Assembly: GCF_000011965.2 (NCBI RefSeq)
Contig: NC_006569.1
Location: forward strand, 1 to 64,000
DNA length: 64,000 bases
Source of the DNA: Ruegeria pomeroyi DSS-3
GTDB lineage: Bacteria; Pseudomonadota; Alphaproteobacteria; Rhodobacterales; Rhodobacteraceae
Direction: 5' to 3'
Shown: positions 34,623 to 45,090 of the stretch, piece after piece
Position numbering within the stretch: position 1 is the first letter of the stretch
Layout: the number at the start of each line of letters is the position of its first letter
Notes under the pieces: generated by a model
The model's input: the letters and a program-made list of their open reading frames with translations, nothing else
Databases searched by the model: none
Told to the model about the DNA's origin: nothing
Program-made: the position numbers and the translations under genes

Positions 34623-36542
34623 ATGATTTCGAAACATGTGATTGGTATGGCCCTGGCCTGTGGGCTGGTTGCTCTGGCCGCGCCCGAAGCACAGGCGCAA
34701 TCGGGGTGGAGCGTCTGCCGCGACGTCGAATGCCTGGACCAGGGGTGGAACGATGCGCAGCGCCGCTGGTGGTACACCACCACCCAGGGTTCGCGCCTGT
34801 TGCCGCTGTCCTGGATGCGCGCGCTGGAACAGCCCGGCGATGGAGACGGGGCGATCCGCGCCTTCCTGGACCGCGCCTATATGGACGAGCTGGGCTATAT
34901 CGCCAATCCCGATCCGGTGCACAATCCCGAGGGGCTGCCGCTGGGCTGGGTGGTGGATCAGGACAAGACGCTGAGCGCCGACCTGATGTGCGACACCTTC
35001 CCGGAAACCTGCGATGCGCTGACCATGCGCGAGCCTTGGGTCGGGCTGACCTGTTCGGCCTGCCACACCAACGAGATCACCCATCAGGGCCGCCGCCTGC
35101 GGGTCGAAGGGGCACCGACGCTGGCCGATTTCCAGCGGATGGAAGAGGATCTGCTGCAGGCACTCAAGGACACGGTGGCCGATCGCGACCGGTTCGATCG
35201 GTTCGCGCGCGGGGTGCTGGGGGCCGATCAATCGATCGACGGGCGCGAGTCGCTGGAACTGCAGCTTAACGAACAGATCGTCTGGCAGCAGGCGCTGGCC
35301 GACAAGAATGCCGCGCCCAAGGTGCGCTACGGCCATGCCCGGCTGGACGCGCAGGGCCATATCCTGAACAAGGTGGCGCTGACCATCCGCCACCCGAACC
35401 AGATCACCAATGTGCTGGCCGATGCGCCGGCCAGCTATCCGCATATCTGGAACACCTCGCAACAGGATCAGCTGCAATGGAACGGCATCGCGCCGCGCAT
35501 GGCCAGGATCCGGCTCCTGGGCGAAAACACCGAGCTGGGCGCGCTTGTGCGCAACACCTCCGAGGTGATCGGTGTCTTTGCCCATCTCGAGACGGACAAG
35601 TCCAAGGTGCTGCGCGGCTATCCTTCCAGCGCGCGTGTCCGCGAACTGGTGTCGCTGGAGCGTCAGCTGGAAAGCCTGCAATCGCCGCGCTGGCCCGAGG
35701 ACATGCTGGGCGCGATCGACTGGGATCTGGCGGCGCAGGGGCGCGAGGTCTTTACCCGCAAGATCGACGGCGAAAGCTGCGCGGATTGCCACAGCCACAT
35801 GGCGCCCGGCGACACCAGCAGCAAGATGGAAATCAGCATGACCCCGCTGACCGAGCTGGGGACGGATGTGTTCACCACCTGCAACACATTCCTGCACCGC
35901 TCGAAATCGGGCAATTTCGGCGGTCAGCTGGTGGATACCAAATTCACCCGGATCGACCGGGACGAGGACTATACCCGCCTGATGCTGGTCAACGCGACCG
36001 TGGGCACCATTCGCGGCAAGCTGTTCGAGGTTCTGGCTGCCATTCTGGGCAAGGACGACCGGCCCAGTGGAATCCGCACCGAAAGCAGCCTTGTCACCGA
36101 ATATCTCCCCGGTGTCAGTGACGCAAAGAAGAAGGCCGATGCCGAGGAATGTCTGACCCAGGAACATCCGCTGCTGGCCTACAAGGCCCGCTCGTTGAAC
36201 GGTATCTGGGCCACTGCGCCTTATCTGCATAACGGGTCGGTCCCGACGCTCTACGACCTGCTGCTGCCCGCGCGTATGCGCAACGTGGCAACGGCGCTTG
36301 ATGCGGAGCTGCCCGAGGATGCCGCCACCCGGCCCGAGGTCTTTGGTGTGGGCAGCCGCGAGTTTGACCCGGTCAAGGTCGGTTTCGTCTCGGAGCTGGA
36401 CCAGAACCCGTTCACCTTCCGCGCGCGGGGCGAGGATGGAGAGCCGATCCCCGGCAATTTCAACGCGGGCCACGATTACGGCACCGCCGGGCTGAGCGAG
36501 GAGGATCGCCGCGCGCTGGTCGAGTATCTGAAGACCCTGTAA
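34623..36542 (+). CDS. RoxA-like di-heme cytochrome c protein
   Basis: A 639-aa exported protein with a signal peptide (residues 1-26, ending PEAQA-QS) and two heme c motifs, CSACH at 144-148 and CADCH at 386-390. The context TCSACHTNEITHQGRRLRVE followed by GAPTLADFQ resembles rubber oxygenase RoxA and its relatives, and the length (about 640) fits that group rather than the 300-400-aa CcpA/MauG peroxidases. The C-terminal YKARSLNGIWATAPYLHNGS is the conserved end of this family. Substrate unknown; a polymer such as polyisoprene is possible but not shown. Single gene, followed by an inverted repeat region. Confidence 0.82.
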   Translation: MISKHVIGMALACGLVALAAPEAQAQSGWSVCRDVECLDQGWNDAQRRWWYTTTQGSRLLPLSWMRALEQPGDGDGAIRAFLDRAYMDELGYIANPDPVHNPEGLPLGWVVDQDKTLSADLMCDTFPETCDALTMREPWVGLTCSACHTNEITHQGRRLRVEGAPTLADFQRMEEDLLQALKDTVADRDRFDRFARGVLGADQSIDGRESLELQLNEQIVWQQALADKNAAPKVRYGHARLDAQGHILNKVALTIRHPNQITNVLADAPASYPHIWNTSQQDQLQWNGIAPRMARIRLLGENTELGALVRNTSEVIGVFAHLETDKSKVLRGYPSSARVRELVSLERQLESLQSPRWPEDMLGAIDWDLAAQGREVFTRKIDGESCADCHSHMAPGDTSSKMEISMTPLTELGTDVFTTCNTFLHRSKSGNFGGQLVDTKFTRIDRDEDYTRLMLVNATVGTIRGKLFEVLAAILGKDDRPSGIRTESSLVTEYLPGVSDAKKKADAEECLTQEHPLLAYKARSLNGIWATAPYLHNGSVPTLYDLLLPARMRNVATALDAELPEDAATRPEVFGVGSREFDPVKVGFVSELDQNPFTFRARGEDGEPIPGNFNAGHDYGTAGLSEEDRRALVEYLKTL

Positions 36543-36766
36543 TCAGGCGGTGCGCCTTCGGCGCGCTTGATGTCTCGTCGTCGTTCCTCCTCCTCGGCGC
36601 GGGACGCGAGGTGACGCATCCTTGGATCGGCGGTGCTCTTCGCAAGGCGGGACGCCTCCGGCGGGAGTATTTTGAACCAGAAAGAAGCAGGGAATATTAT
36701 GTTTCTTTCTGGTCGGAAATACTCCAGGGGGTCCGGGGGACTGGTCCCCCGGCGCTGTCGTCTGGT
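36543..36766. repeat. Inverted double copy of the intergenic repeat (copy C)
   Basis: Between the convergent RoxA-like and crcB genes. After a GCGCC-TTC-GGCGC hairpin (36552-36564), two copies of the tail seen after trmB face each other: GGAGTATTTTGAACCAGAAA (from 36664) and the reverse TTTCTTTCTGGTCGGAAATA ending at 36725, separated by about 15 bp. Transcribed from either side, this forms a long stem, so it can act as a two-way transcript end. A G/C-run hairpin (GGGGGTCC..GGTCCCCC) follows. Confidence 0.75.
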
Positions 36767-37129
36767 TCAGCCGCTCAGATAGGTGCCCATCAGGAAGGCA
36801 AGCGCACAGAGCGTCACGCTGGCGAGGATATTGCCGGCGGCGGTGGCGATCGAGCGGGTGCGATGCAAGTCGAGCGTCTGATAGGCGAAGCTCGAGAAAG
36901 TGGTAAAGCCGCCGCAGAAGCCGAGGATCAGGCGACGGCCATGTTCAATGTCCGGTCCGCCGGTTTCTGGCTGACCGAGCCAGAAACCCAGAAGTAGCGT
37001 CCCCAACACGTTGACCACCAGGGTTGCGAGCGGCAGGTCATGGGTGATGCGGCTTGACATCCAGTGGCGCAGAACCGCCCCCAGACCGCCGCCAAGCGCA
37101 AAGAATGCATGCAGTGTAAGTGCGGTCAT
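36767..37129 (-). CDS. crcB: Fluoride channel subunit CrcB/Fluc (second gene of pair)
   Basis: A 120-aa four-helix membrane protein of the Fluc family exporting F-. Signature segments: GGGLGAVLRHWMSSRI, ATLVVNVLGTLLLGFWLG (the N of the fluoride pore) and GFCGGFTTFSSFAYQTLDL (the TFSSF phenylalanine track). It overlaps the preceding crcB by 4 bp. The two subunits share only the motifs, so they probably form a heterodimer with opposite topology. Confidence 0.93.
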   Translation of the reverse strand: MTALTLHAFFALGGGLGAVLRHWMSSRITHDLPLATLVVNVLGTLLLGFWLGQPETGGPDIEHGRRLILGFCGGFTTFSSFAYQTLDLHRTRSIATAAGNILASVTLCALAFLMGTYLSG

Positions 37130-37506
37130 CGCCGGGCCTCGCGGCCGCGCCCCAGCGCCTCGCCCAGTATTGCGGCGGCCAAGCCCGCGGCGATCTCCAG
37201 GGTCATGGCGGTGAGGCCGATGGACCATCCGTCCATGCGCGTGAGCTGGTCGAGCTCAAGGACGAAGGAGGAAAAGGTCGAAAGACCGCCACAGAACCCC
37301 ACCGCTCCCAGATGCAGCAGATGGGGATGCAGCCGGTGCCGGATGGCATAGAGCCAGCCGAGCAGGAAACAGGCGGCGATGTTGATGCCGAATGTGGCGG
37401 TGAGGAAGGACAGGCCCGGCAGTTGAAATCCCAGCAACTCGCGCAGGACAGAGCCGATCGCTCCGCCTGCGAATACCGCCAGATAACTGCCCGCCTTTTG
37501 TCTCAT
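37126..37506 (-). CDS. crcB: Fluoride channel subunit CrcB/Fluc (first gene of pair)
   Basis: A 126-aa four-helix membrane protein: GGAIGSVLRELLGFQLPG, ATFGINIAACFLLGWLYAI (pore N) and GFCGGLSTFSSFVLELDQL. Start taken at the ATG giving MRQKAGSYLAVFAGG, with Lys/Arg before helix 1. Coupled to the downstream crcB through ATGA. I see no fluoride riboswitch upstream. Confidence 0.93.
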   Translation of the reverse strand: MRQKAGSYLAVFAGGAIGSVLRELLGFQLPGLSFLTATFGINIAACFLLGWLYAIRHRLHPHLLHLGAVGFCGGLSTFSSFVLELDQLTRMDGWSIGLTAMTLEIAAGLAAAILGEALGRGREARR

Positions 37507-37537
37507 CGGCTTCGCATAGCGGGCGGCGCGGCGGGTT

Positions 37538-38389
37538 TCAATTCCGCGCCGCGGCTGGCAGCCCGAGGATCTCACGCGCCTGTTGCCAGCTGGCGACTGG
37601 GCGCTGGTATTTGTCACAGAGTTCGACGCTGCGTCGGACGAGTGCAGCGTTTGAGGGGGCCAGCGTTTGCCGGTCGAGGCGGATGTTGTCCTCGAGCCCC
37701 GTGCGTGTGTGTCCGCCCGCAGCGATGGCCCATTCGTTGACGGTCAGTTGATTGGCGCCGATGCCGGCGGCGCACCATTCGGCCTGGGGGGCCCGGGTCC
37801 GCATCATCCGGACATAGAAATCGAACACCTCGCGGTCGGCGGGCATCGCGTTCTTCACCCCCATCACGAATTGCACATAGAGCTTGCCGTAGAGCAGCCC
37901 GCGCCCGTGCATGTCAATGGCGCGCAGGATATGGCTGAGGTCGAAGGCCTCGATTTCCGGGGTGACGCGATAGCTGCGCATCTGGGCGGCCAGCCAGTCG
38001 ACCAGGTCGGGCGGGTTCTCATAGACCCGGGAGGGAAAGTTGTTGGAGCCCACCGAGAGCGAGGCCATGTCAGGTTTCAGTGGCAGCATGCCGCCGCGCG
38101 CCTGCCCGGCGCCCGAGCGCCCGCCGGTCGAGAATTGTACGATCATGCCCGGGCAATGTGTGTGCAGCCCCTCCGTCAGCCGCGCAAAGCGGTCGGGGTC
38201 GCTGGATGGGGTGCCGTCGTCGTTGCGCACATGGCAATGGGCGATGGCGGCGCCGGCCTCGAACGCCTCTTGCGTGCTTTCGACCTGTTCGCTGACCGTG
38301 ATGGGCACCGCCGGATTGTCGGCCTTGGTGGGAACCGACCCGGTGATCGCGACGCAGATGATGCAGGGCTTGTTGGCGGGCGTGTCCAT
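37538..38389 (-). CDS. BKACE-family beta-keto acid cleavage enzyme (DUF849)
   Basis: A 283-aa TIM-barrel zinc enzyme of the Kce/BKACE family, which transfers the acyl part of a beta-keto acid to CoA from acetyl-CoA and releases acetoacetate. Zinc-site His residues are in AAIAHCHVRNDDG; GGMLPLKPDMASLSVGSNNF and GLEDNIRLDRQTLAPSNAAL are family segments. As the last gene after pcaG, its likely substrate is 3-oxoadipate, giving succinyl-CoA and acetoacetate, which would stand in for pcaIJ and pcaF. That substrate is inferred from context. Confidence 0.85.
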   Translation of the reverse strand: MDTPANKPCIICVAITGSVPTKADNPAVPITVSEQVESTQEAFEAGAAIAHCHVRNDDGTPSSDPDRFARLTEGLHTHCPGMIVQFSTGGRSGAGQARGGMLPLKPDMASLSVGSNNFPSRVYENPPDLVDWLAAQMRSYRVTPEIEAFDLSHILRAIDMHGRGLLYGKLYVQFVMGVKNAMPADREVFDFYVRMMRTRAPQAEWCAAGIGANQLTVNEWAIAAGGHTRTGLEDNIRLDRQTLAPSNAALVRRSVELCDKYQRPVASWQQAREILGLPAAARN

Positions 38390-38403
38390 GGGCGGTCTCC
38401 GGT

Positions 38404-39024
38404 TCAGATATCGAAGAAGACGGTTTCCTGCGGGCCTTGCAGGTGGATGTCGAAGCGGTAGAGCGGTTTGCCGTCGCGTTCGTCACGGTTTGCGATCAGG
38501 GTGGCGCGGCGGTTTTCCCATTCGATCAGGTTCAGCACCGGGTCGGCGGCATTGGCCTCGGCCTCGTCGCTGAAATAGAGCCGGGTGTTGAGGCCGATAT
38601 TGATGCCGCGCGCCACGATCCAAAGGGTCAGATGCGGCGCCTGCATCGCGCCGTTGCGGCCCGGCACCGGGCCGGGCTTGACGGTGTCGAACCCCCAGTC
38701 GCCGGTCTCGAAATCGGTGATCACCCGGCCCCAGCCGCGAAACCCCTCCTCGACCTGGCCGGGGTCTTCGGGATGGGCATGGATGCCGGCGGCATTGGCC
38801 TGCCAGACCTCGATCAGCACATCCTTGACCGGGCTGCCGGTCCCGTCGATCACCCGGCCCTCGACCCGGATACGCGCGCCGGCGGCATTGGGTCCGGCGA
38901 TATCCCAGCCCAGTTCCCGCTCGTAGATGTCGAACCCCGCGGCACCCGGGGCCAGGCCGATATGCACATAGGGGCCGGCGGTCTGGGACGGCGTTTCCTT
39001 CAGATAGTCGAGCTTCTGCACCAT
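38404..39024 (-). CDS. pcaG: Protocatechuate 3,4-dioxygenase alpha subunit
   Basis: A 206-aa intradiol dioxygenase alpha chain. KETPSQTAGPYVHIGLAPG is the classical start; VLIEVWQANAAGIHAHPEDP and PGRNGAMQAPHLTLWIVARG align with the iron-site loops of PcaH but lack the Tyr/His ligands, as expected for the alpha chain. Follows pcaH by 63 bp and precedes the BKACE gene by 14 bp. Confidence 0.95.
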   Translation of the reverse strand: MVQKLDYLKETPSQTAGPYVHIGLAPGAAGFDIYERELGWDIAGPNAAGARIRVEGRVIDGTGSPVKDVLIEVWQANAAGIHAHPEDPGQVEEGFRGWGRVITDFETGDWGFDTVKPGPVPGRNGAMQAPHLTLWIVARGINIGLNTRLYFSDEAEANAADPVLNLIEWENRRATLIANRDERDGKPLYRFDIHLQGPQETVFFDI

Positions 39025-39087
39025 GATCCTCTTCTCCTTGTCGCGTTTCCCAACCGGAAAACCGGGGTCACCCTGTCTGGAAACGCT

Positions 39088-39816
39088 TCAATTCCCCTCA
39101 AGCCGGTTTTCGAACAGGGTCGAGCGGCGCCCGCGCAGCACCACGTCGAACCGGTAGGCCAGACAATCGAAGGGGATCGCGGCATTCATGTCCAGCGGCG
39201 CGATCAGCCGGTCGATGGCGGCGGGGTCGGGGATGGTGTTGACGATCGGGCATGCGTGGATCAGCGGATCGCCCTCGAAATAGAGCTGGGTGATCAGCCG
39301 CTGGGCAAAGGCGGTGCCAAAGATCGACATGTGGATATGGGCGGGCCGCCAGCTGTTGACCCAGTTGCGCCAGGGATAGGCGCCGGGTTTGACGGTGCGG
39401 AAGTAGTAATAGCCGTTCTCGTCGGTCAGGGTGCGCCCGCAGCCACCAAAATTGGGATCGATGGGGGCAAGATAGGTATCCTTTTTATGGCGGTACCGCC
39501 CGCCCGCATTGGCCTGCCAGATCTCCACCAGCGTATGGGGCAGGGGCCGAGAATTTTCGTCGAAAATTCTCCCATGCAACAGGATCCGTTCGCCAAGCGC
39601 GCTGTGGCCCGCCTGGGCATAGTTATGGATCAGGTCATTGTCGCCGGCGCCGATATCGCCATGGCCGAACACGGGGCCGGTGATCTCGCTCACCGTGTTC
39701 TCAAGGCTGATCAGCGCCTGCCGGGGGGAACGCGCCACCGAGGTCTTGTAGTCGTGTACATGCGCGGGCGGGTGCCAGGCGCGGTCGCGCTGGTAGAATT
39801 CGCCGGGTTTGGGCAT
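39088..39816 (-). CDS. pcaH: Protocatechuate 3,4-dioxygenase beta subunit
   Basis: A 242-aa catalytic chain holding the non-heme Fe(III). Ligands are visible: first Tyr in [16 protein letters not shown], second Tyr in GAYPWRNWV, and the two His in [12 protein letters not shown]. It cleaves protocatechuate to 3-carboxy-cis,cis-muconate. The coding sequence contains a 23-bp perfect palindrome at [10 protein letters not shown]. The ATG giving [11 protein letters not shown] is preceded by AAGGAGAAGG. Confidence 0.96.
   Translation of the reverse strand: MPKPGEFYQRDRAWHPPAHVHDYKTSVARSPRQALISLENTVSEITGPVFGHGDIGAGDNDLIHNYAQAGHSALGERILLHGRIFDENSRPLPHTLVEIWQANAGGRYRHKKDTYLAPIDPNFGGCGRTLTDENGYYYFRTVKPGAYPWRNWVNSWRPAHIHMSIFGTAFAQRLITQLYFEGDPLIHACPIVNTIPDPAAIDRLIAPLDMNAAIPFDCLAYRFDVVLRGRRSTLFENRLEGN
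39549..39571. repeat. Intragenic palindrome in pcaH
   Basis: GAGAATTTTC-GTC-GAAAATTCTC: perfect 10-bp arms around a 3-nt centre (11-bp arms around a single T), the same architecture as the palindrome at 30819-30841. In pcaH frame it encodes part of R-I-F-D-E-N-S-R. Confidence 0.7.
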
Positions 39817-39860
39817 CTGCGCCTTCTCCTTGTCACTGGGCCGTTCGCGCGCCGGTCCGA

Positions 39861-40238
39861 TCAATCCGCTTCCATTTCGTCATAGGTCTGCCGCGCCAGT
39901 TTCAGCGCCTGGTTGGCGCGCGGCACACCGGCATAGATCGCCACGTGCTGGAACGCCTCGAGCACGTCCTGCTTGCTGGCGCCGGTCCGTGCGGTGGCGC
40001 GGATATGCATCGGAATTTCGTCGAAATTCCCCAGCGCCGCCAACAGCGCCAGCGTCAGCATCGACCGCTCTCGGTCGCTGATCCCGTCGCTGGCCCAGAC
40101 CGTGCCCCAGGCGCCTTCGGTGATCAGGGTCTGAAACGGTGCCTCAAACGCGGTCTTGCCCGCCTCGGCCCGGTCGACATAGGCATCCCCCAGCACCCGG
40201 CGGCGCACCTTCATTCCGTTGTCATAGCGTTCAGACAT
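39861..40238 (-). CDS. pcaC: 4-carboxymuconolactone decarboxylase
   Basis: A 125-aa AhpD-like all-helical enzyme converting 4-carboxymuconolactone to 3-oxoadipate enol-lactone. Family features: [40 protein letters not shown] and [20 protein letters not shown] with the conserved His. Unfused: the enol-lactonase PcaD is not attached and no pcaD is in the window. GAAAGGAAGACGG precedes the ATG. Confidence 0.94.
   Translation of the reverse strand: MSERYDNGMKVRRRVLGDAYVDRAEAGKTAFEAPFQTLITEGAWGTVWASDGISDRERSMLTLALLAALGNFDEIPMHIRATARTGASKQDVLEAFQHVAIYAGVPRANQALKLARQTYDEMEAD
40012..40030. repeat. Intragenic palindrome in pcaC
   Basis: GGAATTTC-GTC-GAAATTCC: perfect arms with the same GTC centre as the pcaH palindrome; encodes G-N-F-D-E-I-P. 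Confidence 0.6.
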
Positions 40239-40260
40239 CCGTCTTCCTTTCCGCCATGCC

Positions 40261-41522
<1,262 letters not shown>

Positions 41523-42440
41523 ATGATCGACCGCCGCATCAAGTTCCGCCACATCCAGTGTTTTGTGGAAATCGCGCGCGAGGGCAGTCTGAAAACTGCG
41601 GCGGCAAAGCTGTTCCTGACCCAGCCCGCCATGTCCAAGACCCTGAAGGAGTTGGAAGAGATCACCGGCACCACCCTGATGCGCCGCAGCCGGGCGGGGG
41701 TTGAGCTGACCAAGCCAGGCGAGGTGTTCCTGCATTTCGCCCGGATGTCGTTGGCCAGCCTGCAACAGGGGCTCGACGGGATCGAGACCGAGGGGCGCCG
41801 CCAGCGGGAAACCCTGTCGGTAGGCGCGCTGCCCAGTGTGGCGGCCTATCTGATGCCCGGTGCCGTGAGTGAATTCTCGCGGTTGGCGCCACATGCGTTG
41901 TTGCGAATTCAGGACGGGCCGCACGGATATCTGATCGAGCGGCTCAGGCTGGGGGCGCTGGACCTGGTGATCGGGCGGATGGGTCCGCCGGAAACCATGC
42001 AGGGCCTGTCCTTTACCCAGCTCTATCAGGAACAGGTGGTCTTTGTGGTACGCCCGGGCCATCCGTTGCTGGCCGCGCCCGATCTGGCGCGGGTGGCCGA
42101 CTGGCCGGTGATCTATCCCCCGCCCGGCGCCGCGATCCGGCCCCTGGTCGAGCAGATGCTGATCGCCAACGGGATCGGCGAGTTTCCCAACCGGCTGGAA
42201 ACCGTCTCGGGCGCCTTTGGCCGGGTGCATGCCCGCCGCTCGGACGCGGTCTGGATCATCTCGCGCGGGGTTGTGGCCAATGAGATCGCAGAGGGGCGGC
42301 TTGTCGCGCTGCCCTTTGGTACCGAGCTGACCCGGGGACCGGTTGGGCTGATGACCCGGCCAGACCGGCCCGAGAGCGCGGTGGCCCAGCTCTTTGCGCT
42401 GGCATTGCGCAATGTGATCGGCGCCGGGGCAGGGGCCTGA
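41523..42440 (+). CDS. pcaQ: LysR-type pca operon activator PcaQ
   Basis: A 305-aa LysR regulator: HTH at residues 5-65 (RHIQCFVEIAREGSLKTAAA; LTQPAMSKTLKELEEITGT) and a periplasmic-binding-like effector domain. Divergent placement next to the pca genes, and segments such as GALPSVAAYLMPGAVSEFSR plus HARRSDAVWIISRGVVANEI, match PcaQ, which responds to 3-carboxy-cis,cis-muconate or its lactone. Its stop overlaps an FNR/NNR-like box of the nos region. Confidence 0.92.
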   Translation: MIDRRIKFRHIQCFVEIAREGSLKTAAAKLFLTQPAMSKTLKELEEITGTTLMRRSRAGVELTKPGEVFLHFARMSLASLQQGLDGIETEGRRQRETLSVGALPSVAAYLMPGAVSEFSRLAPHALLRIQDGPHGYLIERLRLGALDLVIGRMGPPETMQGLSFTQLYQEQVVFVVRPGHPLLAAPDLARVADWPVIYPPPGAAIRPLVEQMLIANGIGEFPNRLETVSGAFGRVHARRSDAVWIISRGVVANEIAEGRLVALPFGTELTRGPVGLMTRPDRPESAVAQLFALALRNVIGAGAGA

Positions 42441-42450
42441 CCAAAGTCAA
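42437..42450 (+). promoter_or_regulatory. FNR/NNR-type box upstream of the nos genes
   Basis: CTGAC-CAAA-GTCAA matches the FNR/NNR family consensus TTGAC-N4-GTCAA at nine of ten positions. It begins inside the pcaQ stop codon; its centre is about 41 bp before a possible start site that would use TAGGAC (42473-42478) as -10, the class II activator layout. It would switch the nos genes on under low oxygen or NO. Confidence 0.65.
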
Positions 42451-42512
42451 GTAATCGGCGCGGCGGGGCGCCTAGGACTGTGGCCAGACGCAATCCTGTG
42501 CCCGAGGTGCCC

Positions 42513-42911
42513 ATGCCCCGCCAACCCAACAGACCGGAACCGATCCGTTGCGCCCTGCGCCGTGTCGCCGGTGTGCTGGGCGCTTTGCTGCTGGTGCTGC
42601 AACTGCTGGTGCCGCACCTGGCCCAGGCTGATGAAGGCGCATGGATCGAGATTTGTGCCGAAGGTGGCGCCACCTGGATCCAGATGCCCGCCGAGGAGAC
42701 GGGTGACCCCTGTCCCGACTGCGGCGATTGCCTGCTGTGTTCAACTGCGATGGATGTCCTGACGCCCGCCTATGGCGCGGCTGTCGAACCGGTCATCCTC
42801 ATCGCCCGGCAACTGACCGGAACCGATGTGTCGGTTGCGGCAGCGCGACACCGTCTTTGGCCTGAAACCCGTGGCCCCCCATTCCAAGACAAGAGAGGTG
42901 CGATGTGCTGA
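42513..42911 (+). CDS. Small exported Cys-rich protein upstream of nosR
   Basis: A 132-aa protein with an N-terminal basic/hydrophobic signal (VAGVLGALLLVLQLLVPHLA) and a mature C-P-D-C-G-D-C-L-L-C cluster that could bind copper or form disulfides; it resembles short DUF2946-type exported proteins. Its stop overlaps the nosR GTG start by 7 bp, so the two are translationally coupled. A role in copper supply or NosR function is inferred. An upstream GTG at 42480 is possible, but the ATG has GAGGTGCCC before it. Confidence 0.62.
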   Translation: MPRQPNRPEPIRCALRRVAGVLGALLLVLQLLVPHLAQADEGAWIEICAEGGATWIQMPAEETGDPCPDCGDCLLCSTAMDVLTPAYGAAVEPVILIARQLTGTDVSVAAARHRLWPETRGPPFQDKRGAMC

Positions 42912-45076
42912 TCACGCGCGTCATCCGGGTTCTGCTGACCCTTCTGTTCCTGGCCCCCCTCCCGGCGCTGGCCAGCGACCTGCCCCGGTTTCTGGCCGCG
43001 CTTGCGCCCGCCGACCTGGCCCCTGGCGCCGATGGCTTTGGCCCGCTGCGCGAGGATGTGCCGGTGGCACCGGTGCTCAAGGGTGGCGAGACCGTTGCCT
43101 GGGCCTTTCTGACTTCGGATTTCGTGGGCACCACCGGTTATTCCGGCAAGCCCATCCATGTGATCGCCGCCATCGATGCCGACGCGGTGCTGACCGGCGT
43201 CAAGCTGGTGGAACATTCCGAACCGATCGTGCTGATCGGGATTCCCAATTCCAAGATGGTGGCCCTGACCGAAGGCTACAAAGGCCTCGACCTGAAGCGC
43301 GAGGCCGAGACCGGCGGCGAGGGGCATGATCTCGATATCATCTCGGGTGCCACCGTCACCATCATGGTGATCGACGACAGTCTGGTGCGCGCAGGACTCA
43401 AGGTGGCCCGCGCGCTGGGGCTGGGCGGCCTGTCGCCCGCCACCCCCGAAGGCCCGCGTCGCGAGATCGACATGGGCCAGACCGGGACCAGCGACTGGTT
43501 CACCCTGTCGGGCGACGGCTCGGTCCGGCGGATGACCTTGGACATCGGTCAGATCAATGCCGCGTTTGACGCCACGGGCGACGAACGCGCCAAACGGCGG
43601 CGCGAACGTGGCGCGCCCGAGGATACCTTCATCGACATGCATCTGGCCCTGGTCTCGGTGCCCGAGATCGGCCGCACCCTGCTGGGCGAGGCGGAATATG
43701 CAAATCTTGTCAACTGGTTGGAGCCCGGCGAACAGGCCATTCTGGTGTTGGGGCGCGGCGCCTACAGCTTCAAGGGTTCGGGCTATGTGCGCGGCGGTAT
43801 CTTCGACCGGATCCAGCTGATCCAGGGCGACAGCGCGGTGCGGTTCTTCGACCGTCAGCAACGCCGCCTGGGCACGGTTGCGGCGACGGATGCGCCCGGC
43901 TTTACCGAGCTTGACCTGTTCAAGATCCCCGCCGATGCCGAGTTCGACCCGGCCGCCCCCTTCCGCCTGCAACTGCTGGTGCAGCGCGCCGTGGGCGCGG
44001 TGGAGAAAAGCTTCCTCACCTTCGATCTGGGCTACCGCCTGCCGGAACGCTTCCTGCTGCCCGCAGCCGCCCCGGCGGTGGTCGAGGACGCAAGCGACGA
44101 GGCCGCCGCCAAGGCCGCGCTGTGGCAGCGGATCTGGAAGGACCGCACCGTCGAGATTGGCGTGCTGAGCGCGATGCTGCTGTTGCTGACAGCGACCTTC
44201 TTCTTTCAGTTCCAGGCCACGATGAACGCGCGCGTCTTCTATTGGTTCCGCTTTGCCTATCTGAGTGCGACGCTGTTCTTCATCGGCTGGTATGCCAATG
44301 CGCAGCTGAGCGTCGTCAACCTGATGGCGCTGGCGGGCAGCCTGCGCACGGGCTTCAGCTGGGATGCCTTCCTGCTTGACCCGCTGGTGTTCATCCAGTG
44401 GTTCGCGGTGGCCGCCGCGCTGATCTTCTGGGGGCGGGGCGCCTATTGCGGCTGGCTCTGCCCGTTCGGCGCCCTGCAAGAGCTGACCAACAAGCTGGCC
44501 CGCGCCCTGCGCCTGCCGCAATGGACCCTTCCGTGGGGGCTGAACGAGCGGCTTTGGCCGGTGAAGTACATGATCTTCCTGGGTCTGTTCGGTCTCAGCT
44601 TTGTCTCGATCCCGCTGGCCGAAACCTATGCCGAGGTCGAACCGTTCAAGACCGCGATCATCCTCAAGTTCATGCGCGACTGGCCTTTCGTGGTGTTTGC
44701 GCTGCTGCTGTTGCTGATCGGCCTCTTCATCGAACGGTTCTATTGCCGCTATCTCTGCCCGCTGGGCGCCGCACTAGCGATCCCCGCCCGCATCCGCATG
44801 TTCGACTGGCTGCGCCGTTACAAGGATTGCGGCAACCCCTGCCAGACCTGCGCCAACGAATGCCCCGTTCAGGCGATCCACCCCACGGGCGAGATCAACC
44901 CGAACGAATGCATCACCTGCCTGCATTGTCAGGTGCTCTATCAGTCCGAGGCCAAATGCCCCGTCGTCATCCGCCAGATCAAGCGGCGGGCGCGCACAGG
45001 GACGGTCGATCCGAAACTGACCCTCGGACACCCACCGGCGAACCATCCAAACGCCAAACCGCAAGAAGCTTCCTGA
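42905..45076 (+). CDS. nosR: Nitrous oxide reduction regulator/electron donor NosR
   Basis: A 723-aa polytopic flavo-iron-sulfur protein feeding electrons to NosZ and required for nos expression. Signal/helix at 1-23, a periplasmic FMN-binding domain with the ApbE target [14 protein letters not shown] (Thr150), about five to six helices from residue 410, two C-x3-CP motifs ([24 protein letters not shown]), and a C-terminal 2[4Fe-4S] ferredoxin region ([21 protein letters not shown]). GTG start after AGAGAGGTGCGAT. Full length. Confidence 0.95.
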   Translation: MLITRVIRVLLTLLFLAPLPALASDLPRFLAALAPADLAPGADGFGPLREDVPVAPVLKGGETVAWAFLTSDFVGTTGYSGKPIHVIAAIDADAVLTGVKLVEHSEPIVLIGIPNSKMVALTEGYKGLDLKREAETGGEGHDLDIISGATVTIMVIDDSLVRAGLKVARALGLGGLSPATPEGPRREIDMGQTGTSDWFTLSGDGSVRRMTLDIGQINAAFDATGDERAKRRRERGAPEDTFIDMHLALVSVPEIGRTLLGEAEYANLVNWLEPGEQAILVLGRGAYSFKGSGYVRGGIFDRIQLIQGDSAVRFFDRQQRRLGTVAATDAPGFTELDLFKIPADAEFDPAAPFRLQLLVQRAVGAVEKSFLTFDLGYRLPERFLLPAAAPAVVEDASDEAAAKAALWQRIWKDRTVEIGVLSAMLLLLTATFFFQFQATMNARVFYWFRFAYLSATLFFIGWYANAQLSVVNLMALAGSLRTGFSWDAFLLDPLVFIQWFAVAAALIFWGRGAYCGWLCPFGALQELTNKLARALRLPQWTLPWGLNERLWPVKYMIFLGLFGLSFVSIPLAETYAEVEPFKTAIILKFMRDWPFVVFALLLLLIGLFIERFYCRYLCPLGAALAIPARIRMFDWLRRYKDCGNPCQTCANECPVQAIHPTGEINPNECITCLHCQVLYQSEAKCPVVIRQIKRRARTGTVDPKLTLGHPPANHPNAKPQEAS

Positions 45077-45090
45077 AAGGAGGAACGATC

